Of a DNA stretch of 64,000 bases, positions 26,601 to 39,200 are shown piece after piece. The first letter of the stretch is position 1. Every line of letters begins with the position of its first letter. The notes under the pieces were generated by a model, which was given only the letters and a program-made list of their open reading frames with translations, made no database searches and was not told where the DNA came from. The stretch lies in NCBI GenBank assembly GCA_035222895.1, contig JAVYIG010000648.1, forward strand, positions 310,001-374,000, given 5' to 3'. The translations under genes were made by a program, and so were the position numbers. This DNA is from Strongylocentrotus droebachiensis (taxonomy: Eukaryota > Echinodermata > Echinoidea > Camarodonta > Strongylocentrotidae).

Positions 26601-29600
26601 TCTTTTCCATTATTAATTTCAATTTTAGACGAAACTATCCCGAGGATTGTGTGTCCATCAGATCGGAATTTGTATGCAGACTACAATCAACTGGAGGCAA
26701 CGTTTCAAGCTGATCTATGGGAGCCTGTACAGGTAAAACAATGACTTTGATGATAGACCATTATACTGATAATAACAATATCAATAATAACAGTAACGTA
26801 GTCGATATTAATAACAATCAGTTTTAATAGTATAAGCACACTGACGACATTAATTTATGCATGCATTAAGTTTGGTACGTATTTGAATTCGTCAATTAAA
26901 CGATACATTAATTTCCCCATATACAGACAGCACAAGAATGAATTTTGTTTGACATTTGTAGTGATGCTTACTTAAACTAAGATAATCGTTGACATGTATC
27001 TCATTATTTTTCTAGGCAACTGATGCTGGAGATATTTTGACAGCATATCTTTATAGCGTGGATTCGAACATTGTGAATGGTAGCATACCAACAACTCTTC
27101 CAGAGGGAGAACATACCATTAATTATCGGGCTACTGATACTGCGGGAAATCGGGATTCATGTTCATTCACTCTAGATGTCAAAGGTTTGTTTTATGACTT
27201 TTTTTATTAGGAGCTACCAAAGTTTGGTACACTTTTTTCGCACAGTACAGGGATCTGTAAGCCCCAGTCACATCCTGAATCACCATGCAGCCTGCCGCGT
27301 TCGGGCTTCCTGAGAAGTAACAGTTGCATGCAGGCGCGTGAGCAGGATTTTTTCATCGGGTTTAACATTTTTAAATCGGGCCGAAAATTTTGCAACGACT
27401 CAGCCAGCCGCTAAATAAGCGGGGGGGGGGGGGGTTTCCTCCAAAATACACACATAAAAAATACCAATGGGGGGGGTTCAAGCCCCCCCCCCCCCCCCCC
27501 CCCACCTGCGTACGCGCCTGGTTGCATGGTCCCTATCTGACTCTTGAATTTGGGTTCAATGTTGTATTTATCATGCACAAGTCAACATAATAGGATATCC
27601 GTTGTATACGCGGACCTGACGAGAGACCGCAAAGTAATCTGGAACATTCCATGATATAATGGCCGGGTATAATGTACAAAGAACTGCTCCGAACTTTTCC
27701 CAGGCTACGACAGTCTGCAGTGTGATTGATCACGTAATACTAGTAATTAATGCGTAAAGGCCTCGATCGGCGGTCGTATTAGATTGGATTTATTACAATG
27801 GATTTTCATTTCAACTTAATGTACTTAGGAGTTGGTCTTTGGCCTTATTACTTGTTCACTTTTCCCTCCGAGCAGCAGCAGTGCAGCTGCCCTCCCGATA
27901 ACTGTTTAAACCTTTTCTATATGCCATGCACTCTCTCCCTCTTTTCCTTACTTCCTAAATCTCTCTTATCCTTCCTCTAATTCATCTTCTTCTCTCCCTC
28001 TCTCTCTCCTTTTCTTTCTGTTACCTTTTCTCTTTCTTTCCCCCTTTTTTCTGTTTCTCTCCCTAGTCTATTTGTATCTTCGTACTTCTTCCTTTTTGTC
28101 TTAATTTATCCTTATATGTTCTTTGTAATTTGTATTATATGTATTATTTATTTATTCATACTTTGTATGCATTTTATATTTTGATGTGATTGTCTTTATA
28201 TTATATATTTTGTATACATTTTGTATAAGTTGTGTATTTTATGCATGCACCTGGAAGGAAGTTTCTTCTTTTTTAGGAAGAAGACAATAAATTATTTATC
28301 TATCTATATCTATTTAGTGTACATTTTAAGCTTCAAGAGTACCCATTCTAAATAAATTAAGACGTCACAACCTTTCTCTATAGCACTTAAGATCCTAAGG
28401 AGGTGGGAGGGGATCCCAGGAAGAGCAATTGTTCATCCGTTGGGTGATCCTGGCCTATTTGACTCTAGGGCTTTAACAGGCACATTTGCAGTCCTGAGCT
28501 CGGTCAGCTAGCCATCGCACTCATAAAACACACGCTCACACACGCTCACACCCGCGCACATACCCGCACACACATCTCTGTATGGCTTTACAAACAAGCT
28601 TTTGTTCCTCCATTAATTGATTTCTGTCCGCTGCACGAAGCCTTTATCGGAATAACACTCGTATATTGTAGTTGTGTCACACATTTGTGTGACATCAGTG
28701 GACTATTATAACCATATGGTTTGTAATATTTTGGAGAATTAAAATGAATCTATACATTGCAGTCACGTAGTCATGGCTCACGCTCATCAGCATGCTCATG
28801 CTCATCTCTGAATCTGATGATTGTATTTTGTGCAGTGACCAGATGCCCTCCGCTGTTTGTCCCACCAAATGGTGAACTAACGATGGATTCTGGTAGTGGA
28901 AGCTGTACGGGAGGGTCCATCTATGGATCTGAGTGCCTGGTTTCTTGCCTGGATGGCCATGTACTCTCTGAGGACCCTGGGGATGATTCCTTTTTCTCCC
29001 TTGTTTGCAACCGATCCAGGCCTTCCACAGTTGGAAGCTGGAGTGGGTCAAGCCCATCATGCAACAGTAAGCAAGCAATTGGATTCTAGGCCTATATATA
29101 CAAATATTATTATTCTCTAAATCTCTGAAATGTCATCAAGGTAATTTTCCAGATTCTGCCCAAAGTAGAAAAAAAGCCTGAATAGAGTATAGATCTAGTT
29201 GCGCATTGTCAGGGTTAGGGTTTAGGGCTAGGGATAGGGTTAGGCTAAGGGTGGCCATGAAGGTGTTGCGTAGTGCATAACTATTCTCTTTCCACAGTTC
29301 CAGTTTCCAGGCTTTTTCTACTTTGGGCAGAATCTGGAGAATTATACCGTCATCTACGTATTTCCAAAATTCTCTGTGCAAAAGTATGACTCTTTTGAAA
29401 TAAGGGTGGCTTCTGATATAGCACACATGTCCGTCACGTTGTGACGCTCCTGGTGCTGCCCCGATTATTACCCTGGCTTTAGCAAGGCGGCCACTGCTGC
29501 GCTCTAGCATTTCAAGGAATTAATCCCTGCCAGCTAGGTACCTATTTACATCACCTGGGTTGAGTGTGGCAAATGTACACTGTTGGTCATAATGATGGAA

Positions 29601-32600
29601 TAATTATTTTTACCCCAATTTATGGAATGATTTTGACAAAGATTTATTTCTGATAGATCTTGATAATAGTATACATTCTCAGATTTAATTGAATGATAAT
29701 TTGTGTTTGTTTTGCTTGACTGCTAAAGCATGTGTGTGCTACTATGCTAATCATCTAGGGGACCTAAGTCCTTAAGTCATAACTGCCAGTAATGAGGATT
29801 AATGTTTCATAAAAGGGCACTAATATAGCACATCGACACGGTTTTGATCCTGGGGGCTCACAGTAACGAGGCCATTGCTTAGCCAATGAATCATGACTGT
29901 ACGCAGCGGGGGCTAGGGTACGTCGCCGCCCCTACAAATACAAAATAACAAAGAAAATGCAATAAATTATCAATAATTTATTGCATTTTGCCCCGACCCC
30001 CAACATAAAACAATTCCTCTATGTGGGCATGCCTTGAACCATAATGCATGGCCCTACAGGGGGATTTTTCCTGTTGGGGACCGGGGGAAAATGCAATGAA
30101 TTATTGATAATTTATTGCATTTTCTTTGATTTGTTTGTATTTGTGGGGGCGGCGACGTACCCCCGCTGCGTACAGTCATGATTCAGTGGCTTAGCAATGG
30201 CCTCGTTACTGTGAGGCCCCTGAATAAAAACCGTGTCGATCAGCTATATTAGTGCCCTTTTGTGAGGCATTAATCCTCATTACTCATAGGACGTAGGTCC
30301 CCTAGTTAATTAGAATAGTCGCACACAAATGCTTTAGCAGTCACGTAAAATAACACTCGCAAATCATTACTCAATACAATCTGAGAATGTATACTATTAT
30401 TTAGATCTATTAGGAATAAATCATTGTCAAAACCATTCCATGCGTTGGAGTAAAAATAATTATTCCATCTTTATGACCAACAGTGTAGATCAATGTCTTG
30501 CCAAAGGACATTAGTGCTGCGGCAGGACTCGAACCGCGGACCTTGTGATTGACAGTCCGCTGACGTATCCACTGGACCACGACACCTTGCATATCATTAT
30601 AACATTTCTGTAATTCCAAAAGTACCGGTATTCTGATCGTTTAGTGGTTATATTCATCTGCAATGCGTAAACATATCCAGTTACTGTAAATGTATACTCA
30701 GAACAACCGTTACGTGTATTCTTTGAACACGTTCAAACTCTGAATAATTAAAAACAGGTGTTCTTTCAAAGGTATTTGACTAAAATGAGATTCCGGTAGA
30801 TAAATTGACTGCTATATATGAGAGGCATCGCTGTTTCTATAGGCTCAAGGGCACATTACATCCTGCTATGACCCCTCGGCACGCCGCCATCCTAGAGAGC
30901 CAGTATAGAAACAGCTATATATGCTTCGAATATTAAAGCAGTCCACATATCTTTTATATACCAAATTCACACGCAAATCTACAAAGAATTCTTAACTTAT
31001 CCTTTTCTTGAGTAAAGGCTGGTTAAAACATCACAGAAAATCTGAGACGCTGTCTGTAAATCTTCACTGGAAAGTTGGCTGAATGTTTTGATCATTCGGG
31101 AATGGCTCACACACTGCACTTTGCGCTCGCACCAAGAAACTTTTTACACGTAAACCTATGAGAATATCAGCAAAATTGATTCATGCGGCCCGTTACCCAG
31201 GGCAAATGGCATCTTAATAGCAGGCATGGTTTAAATCATGACTCAAATCTCAACCAATCAGATGACTAGATTTATTCAACATATTTAAGAGAGGTATATA
31301 TAACGTTTTACCGCCTGGTGATCCCCTCAGTTAGAACTGACTGAAAAAGTTAATTCGCATCAACCTCATATTTGATTTTTTTTCATTCCATTAGGCCAAA
31401 AAAAAAATCATTTGGTTGTCCTCGACCGCCCGCTCATCATTTTCGCAATCTTAAATGCCAAATATACCATTTTATGCATTTTGCAAGGATCGAAATCCGT
31501 CCCGTTGCCAGTTTGGTCTTTTCAGTACGCAATTCTGTATTTATTAAACTTGCCATTTTTATTTTTCTATGTCAAAATGCTGTTCATTCAAATCAGGTTC
31601 TGAGCATTCTTTAACTCATTTTAGAGCCCATCTGTACTAGTTTACAGGAGGGATAAGACCGCCCTGCAAGGTCACTGGACAGGTGGTTATCTCATCAAAT
31701 CAGCTCTCAGTTAACATAAGATAAAGAGGATCATGGGGGACCAATGGTCACCGATTAGGCATTGTTTGCTATATAGAGGGCGCAAGTAGCTATAAGTAGT
31801 ACAGTGGGGCTTAAAAGCTGTAGTATTACAAAGCCAAAATACTTTCTGTGTTGGTCTTGATATTCATTGTACATTAAACTAGTCTTTTACCATACTAAAG
31901 TGTTTTATTGACTTCGTTTGTTTAAATGCTTGACATCCCTATGATTTTTAGTTTTTTTATGAAAAAATATTGATTTAAAAAAAAAAAAAAAAAATGTGGG
32001 GAAAAATAAAAAAAACATCAAAAAAAGACCCCCCCAAAATGAAATTAAAAACAAAAAATCCGCCCGCCCGCCCCTACTCCAGAAAAGCAATCGAGGACAT
32101 CCAATGATGTTTGTTTTTTTGGCCTTAGGAATTATCGAAATGCAAAAAAAAGTTCTAGCTTTCATTTAAGAATAATTGTTAGCCGCATATAGGTCAAGCT
32201 CATAAATTATATTGTTCACTCATCCCCATTGGTTTTGCAGGGACCAATAGGTTTCTGTGGCCAAAGGGTACATGTTGCTACAGCCTACAGGGATAGGTGA
32301 CATGAATTACATTAATATCGGGTAGTGAAGTCTTTGTAATTGTATTATAGCGTTGTGCTATATGTACACAATTTAACAAGGACTTTACAAGCTGCATCAT
32401 ATTGAAAATATAATCATAGAAATGTTTTGATGTCTTGCACAGAGATTGAATGTGACATTCCATCAGTTTCCAATGGTTCTGTTTCTGGCTGTCCGATATC
32501 TGCACTCTATGGAGATTCATGTTATTTCAGTTGCAATAATGGATTCAAGACAAGTGAAGGATCGAAGTCTATTACCAGAGTTTGTCAGGCTAATGGCTCA

Positions 32601-33195
32601 TTTGATGGACAAGACCTCCATTGTGATGGTAAATTTTTAATACATTGATATGCTTGATATATTTGTCTTGTAGCATGCTGATAGTATGAACATCTTTAGT
32701 TTTGTCATTCTAACTTTTTTTAAATGGAAGAAATACATTACATAGCGAATACAATTGTTTCCCTAATGATGATATGCTTACTGTATTTTACCCGGTCTTT
32801 ATGAGTGGCAGATGACTACATTTGTATTTCTTTTTCTGTAGGCAGTATCCAAGGCCTAAGCCTTCCCGCTTGTTCTTAGTGTTAAACATGTAAGTGTGTA
32901 TGATGTATATGTATGATGTTCAGTTATAACAAAAAATGCAATGAGAAATATTAACAATGTGACTGTTTTCTCTTTATCCCTTGTATTTTAATAAGTTCAA
33001 GTTACATGTCCTTCGCTGATTGCACCTGAAGATGGGTTCGTCACACCAGACGTGTGTACCAATCCGGATGGAGTGCTTTACAACAACCTGTGCTCATTCT
33101 CATGCGATGATGGCTACCTCCAAAATGGGGTCTACCAAAAGATCTGCCTCCGTACCGGATTGTGGAATGACATGCGAGAAGTAACATGCACAGGT

Positions 33196-33231
<36 letters not shown>

Positions 33232-36200
33232 GGGGGGGGGGGTCTGGAAGGGAAGTTATTTCAAGGTATTTTTAATACCTCTCCAAGAATCTTTTCATTG
33301 TATTTACCGGTATGAACTGTGAAGTCAGTTATTGCCATGTAGTGTATCTACCTATGCTAAACATTGTTTAGTTGAGGATCTAAGGGCGCGTTCATGCTTG
33401 ATTTTGAAGGTAGAATGAGCGATCTGAAACGCTCATCGTAAACGCTCATCGTGATCGCAGTTCCACGGTGTAGCTGTTCATGCTTACTTCTCTGGCTCAT
33501 CCAGGCAATTCTCCTTGTGTGGCATTGTGTGACCTTCACTGTGCATGCTACTAGACCCACTAGAGGTCAGTGCGTTGACCCCATTTAAACGCGTTTACAA
33601 TTGTAAACGCATCTTTTTGTGAGTTTACGATCGGCGTTCGTGATCGCCGTTTTTCGGTGATTCTACAAAAGTGAGCATGAACGCAAGCGTGTTTTAAACT
33701 AAACACGTAACAGATGCCTGATTCTGGCCGTCAAAATCAAGCATGAACGCGGCCTAAATGACAGGCCGGGGGACTGTGGAAGCGGCAACTTTTTGGGACA
33801 CACGTACATCACAGCGGCATTTAAATTTTAAAAAACATGTTCGGTCACCTGCTCAAGAAAGTGACCCCCCCCCCCCCCCCCCTGCAAACACAATTTCAAA
33901 CCCCGGCTCCCAGGCTACATTTATGGCCTATCGAAACAAAAATCTGGTGTTGCTCTCTCTCTCTCTCTCTCTGGTTAGGTTTGTTGTAGTGTGTCTCTTG
34001 TCTTTTTTTGCATGTAACAAAATGTAATCTCCGATTGTATTTTCAGATAATGAAGCACCTGTTTTCTCACCTCCTTGTCCAATAAATCTCTACTACAATG
34101 CTGAAAGAGGGTACACCTATGCCTCTATACATAACATCAGCGACCTGGAACCTGAAGCGTCTGACAACTCTAGATCTGGCGAATTCAGTTTGACACTGTA
34201 AGTTGCCTTTTGCATTATTTGATTCTTGTCCATTTTCTATTGTCTCTTAGAAATGGTGGAGTTATATCCCCAGTCGTAAAAAAATAGGAAAAAAATAGGG
34301 GAAAAACAGGGAAAAAATAGTCCCGAAAATATTTTTTTTCTTCTATTTTTTCCCTATTTTTTTAAAAGGAAAAAATAGGGAAAAACTAGTTTTGGAAATA
34401 GGAAAAAAATAGGGTTGAAACAATTTTTTCTATTTTTTTCCTATTTTTCAGACCTGAAAATAGGAAATAATTAGGGAAAAAAGAGTGTAGAAAAAAGTGA
34501 AGAAAATAGTAAAAAAATAGTGATAACTAGGTGCTTAGTGAACAGTGAAAAATAGTGAGGAAATAGGAAAAAAATAGTGAGAAAATAGGAAAAAAATAGG
34601 AAAAAATAGTAAGAAAATAGGGAAAAATAGGAATAAAATAGGAAAAAAATAGTAAGGAAATAGGAAAAAATAGTAAGAAAATAGGAAAAAAATAGTAAGA
34701 AAATAGGGAAAAAATAGTAAGAAAATAGGGAAAAATAGTAAGAAAATAGGAAAAAAATAGTAAGAAAATAGGAAAAAATAGTAAGAAAATAGGAAAAAAA
34801 TAGTAAGAAAATAGGGGAAAATAGTAAGAAAATAGGAAAAAAATAGTAAGGAAATAGGGGGGGGGGATCACTCATCCTTTACTTTCATGGATTTCTCAAG
34901 CACTACCATCTCACACATCCAGTCAACGACTCTGTACATTCAACTAAATCATACAGTGCAAACTTGATATAAAGAGATCAGTTATACCTGAAATGACAAG
35001 GTAATTTACCAGCTTTTGGGGGTTAAGATTTCTTGGTTGCACATGACCTCATTGTCAAAAGTTTCCACTATAGAATAGTCACCCTACTCCTACAGCTCTT
35101 TTCTCTGCATCGATGCACCTACTCAGTTTGCCAAATTCACTTCATCCTTTCAGTCCAATCCATTCAGTAGAACATTTAAAATAGTCAATGGGTATATGGA
35201 AAATGTTATGCAGTCCACTCCTATTATAACAAACATGGATACACCAAGATTTTATTATCAGGCAATTCTCATCAGTCCCAATTTTAAACAAACCAATGTG
35301 TTCAGTAACTTGAGTATAACATGATTTCATTTTAACAAGGAAATTGGCTTGGTCCCGAGCACCTCGTTATAATGGCAGTGGACTGTAACAAACAAAGAAT
35401 AAAAGGGAATGTGTCAAATAAAATACATGTACTTTATTTTCGAGAGGTAAACACAATGACATGAGTTTAGTATAGTATGTGTGTTCATATAAGCAAATAA
35501 ATAACAGAACTAAACTGATATTTACAATCTTTGGTTAAGTACTGTAGTGTACATGTTGTAGTAATAGAGTTGTTCATGGTTTGCTATGATTATACTCTAA
35601 AAAAAAAAGAAGACAAATGCGACTGCGTCTCCTATATGCCTCCGCCTTAAAAAAAAATATCATTCACCTAGAATGTAGCTTTCTATTTTTGTTCAAATAA
35701 AGTATTCAGGTGAGTTTCAGGACTATTACTGAGCCGATGCGGATATGCCAGGCGATCACAAGCTCTCTCCCTTACTAGTAACCAAATAAAGCAGTATTCT
35801 GGACATGAGAGTGTTGTTTTCTGTCTCTTTTACTACAATTTAATATTACAAAGTGCTCTTAATAATGTAATAACATTTTCAAACCTCAAGAAAATCATGT
35901 CAAAAAATATTTTTTTCTCGTTATTTACAAAGATAACAAAATAAAATAAATCATAAAACAGATTTTTCAACAATGCATGCATGCTTTATAGTACAGTTGA
36001 CATGTTACATAATTTTCTCAATCTCAATTGAACTGTCAAAATCTTAATACAATCATCATAATCTAGAAACACTTACTACAAAATCAATGACATGTCATGT
36101 CATTGAGATATATATAAACAAGAAAATGACAGACTTACATGCTACTATTTTCAAATAGTTTTACAAAGTATACCATCATTACCATGTATCATAAGTAATG

Positions 36201-39200
36201 GTCTTACAGGGGCGGATCTAGCTTTTTGCTAAGGGGGGGGGTTTGACCAAAATAATGACGATGCGGAGCATCGTCCACGAGCCGCGAAGCGGCGAGCCGA
36301 TTTGTTTTGGGGTGTTCATTTGAACCCCGTAAGTGATGTTTTCCTGGCATCTATTAACACAATGGAGACCATAAAAAGCAGTGCATGATAACGTCTTTTT
36401 AAATCAAGTAACAGTTAAATACACAGTTATATCCAGAGTTATCATGTGTTTGGTTAAGTTACCAGATGAGTTGAATATCTTCTCACAATATTTGCACGTG
36501 AAAGGGTTTCTCTCCAGCGTGCGTTCTTTTTTCTTTTTTTTTTCTTTTTTTTTTCCTCTTTTTTTTTTTTTTTTTTTTTTTGGCCGCCCAAGGGGGGGGG
36601 GGGGGGTTTAAACCCCCTAAACCCCCCCCCCCCGTAGATCCGCGCCTGTCTTATGGTCCTTTATCTTCACAATATGCAGGCACTCTTTGTGTACACATAC
36701 ATGTTGTACTTGCCTATGAATCTTAATGATTAGACATAAGAATTACATAATAAAATGGAAACAAATACTAATGTAAAGGATACAGATGTTGGTCTTGCTG
36801 TTCACAGGCATCTAATCAAATGGTGGTTGTATGTTACATGTACATTGTAGCTTGATTAGTTTCAATGGATCTGTAAAGATATAAATGAAATGTGAGTTAG
36901 GGGTTAGAATAATCATGCATTGGTACATTTATGAACATGCAATTAATACTTAGTACAAGTATTTATGTATTTCATAATGAAAAATTCAAAGGCACAGAAC
37001 ATGTGTGTACAAAAGTATGATAGCAAAAAAGATGCCAGGCTGACGACGAACGGATGGTGAAACAACGGAGTCATCAAAGAGCTGTCAAGGTGCATGAAAT
37101 GTAAACCACTCAGGTAGGCAAATAATTAGAGTTATTTTATTCTTAGATATATCGGGTGAACATACATAAAATAAAACATAAGACACAGAAAAGAAAATAG
37201 TAAAGCAACAATTTTTTGAAGAAAAAAATAAAAAGGAAAGAGAAAAATAATGTAGATCTAGGTAGAACTTGTGCCACCTGCAAATTATTGTTCTAGCATA
37301 ATGATGAGGTAAACTACTCTAATATTTTGATGTCAGATCTTAACTAACAAACATGAAATAAATATACCCAAACAAATTATCAACAATAGATTTAGATTTC
37401 TACTTAGTAAGCACAAACCTCGCAGACACACTCTCGGACTTGGAAGACTTGCTCTTCTTCTTGCGTGGTGCTTTAGCAGGTTGTGTTTTCTGATTCCTAG
37501 AAAAATAATTTGAGATACAATTTAGCCTAAAACCACATCAAAACATTATATCATGCAAGGCAATATAATTGACAGACGTAGTAATGGTTACAAAAATATG
37601 AAATTTCTACGTGGATTTATTGTAATCACGTTTGTTTACATTCACTCATTCACTAACAGACACTACACTGCACTTGGGGATTCACTACACTTCACTCAGC
37701 ACTACCATGACTACATGGGAATATTGATACGTAAAATAACATTCTATAAGCCTACTATGTCTATGAAGTAGCATTATTTTCAAAACAGACACAATAAAAA
37801 TATATATATCATAATATAATTAAGTTTCAGAAATAAACGTACCTTTTCAGCTGTTTTCTGGGGCCAGTTCCGCTCGTCGATGCTCCGTCATTCGACAACA
37901 AACTCGTTTCTCTACGAGTGGGACTAGTAATATTTTGAAAATTTGTCGGGCTCATTTTCTTGGGAAGAATCACTAAAATGGGATAAGGAGGCATCGGAAT
38001 ATGAGGAGTCACTATCTCTTGATGAAATTTCATCGCTAGAATAATTGCTGGAAGACATTTTGGTGTGATTTGGAGACGTTTGATGAACGAAAATCAGCAA
38101 AAGTCCGATGCGCACAGCAGTGCCAGTGGGGAAAAAAAATAACGGGTAATTTTCAAATTACGTACGGGTACTTGCGTACTGTCCTCTACGTTGAAACTTT
38201 ACTCACACATAGAACGGGAATATCTCGATCGAATGCTTTTTTTTCTTTTAATAAAGGATAATTTTTTTTTGAAATTTCTATGTGTACATTTTCTTTTTAC
38301 ACATGGTTTATGTATGGTTATCTTTGAGTGCACTAGTCACTACTATAGTTTTGTAAATAAAATCAAGAATATTAATAAAGGAACAAAATTGAAATTTCGT
38401 ACATTTTCTTTTTACACATTGTTTATTTATGGTTATCTTTGAGCTCACTATTAATATGTGACCCCACAGCTAAAAACCACCAATAAGTCGCAAAATGAAC
38501 AACAGAGATAATGGCAGGAGAAGCGGGCTTTTTTAATAGGAAGCCAGTCATAAACAATGAAAATATGCAAGTTTAGAAAATAGACAAAAAATAGTTTACA
38601 AATTTGTATCATGTCATAAAAAATGTAAGTGCAAAAAATAGGAAGAAAATAGTACTCGCAAATAGGTAAAAAGAAGTCTGAAAAAGATTAAGATGAAAAA
38701 ATACGGAAAAAATAGTCCTATTTTTTTCATATTTTTTTGGAGAAAATAGGAAAAAAATAGTCTGAAAAAGATGAAGGTGAAAAAATAGGGAAAAAATAGT
38801 TTGGTACTCGAAAATAGGAAAAAATAGAACTATTTTTTTCCTATTTTCTTTAAAAAAAATAGGAATAAAATAGTCCACAAAAGTTGAAGGTGAAAAAAAT
38901 GGGGAAAAAATAGTTTGTGCTTGAAAATAGGACAAAAATAGGACTATTTTTTCCTGTTTTCTTATAGGAAATAGGAAAAAAATAGTCTGAAAAAAAATAT
39001 AGGTGAAAAGAATAGGGAAAAAATAGTTTGTACTTGAAAATAGGAAAAAAATAGCCCTATTTTTTCCTATTTTCTTGAAGGAAATAGGGAAAAATAGTCT
39101 GCATTTCCAGAAAATAGGGGAAAAATATATTTTCGCAACACACAAAACAGTCTATCACTATATAAGTGCATAATGATGATGATGATGATAGAAATATTTC

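Noticed and set aside
34471..34875. 134-codon minus-strand frame of Phe/Tyr/Leu/Ser
   Set aside because: Pure product of the AAAATAGG satellite.
38609..39145. 178-codon minus-strand frame
   Set aside because: Also a product of the A-rich satellite; hydrophobic look is compositional.
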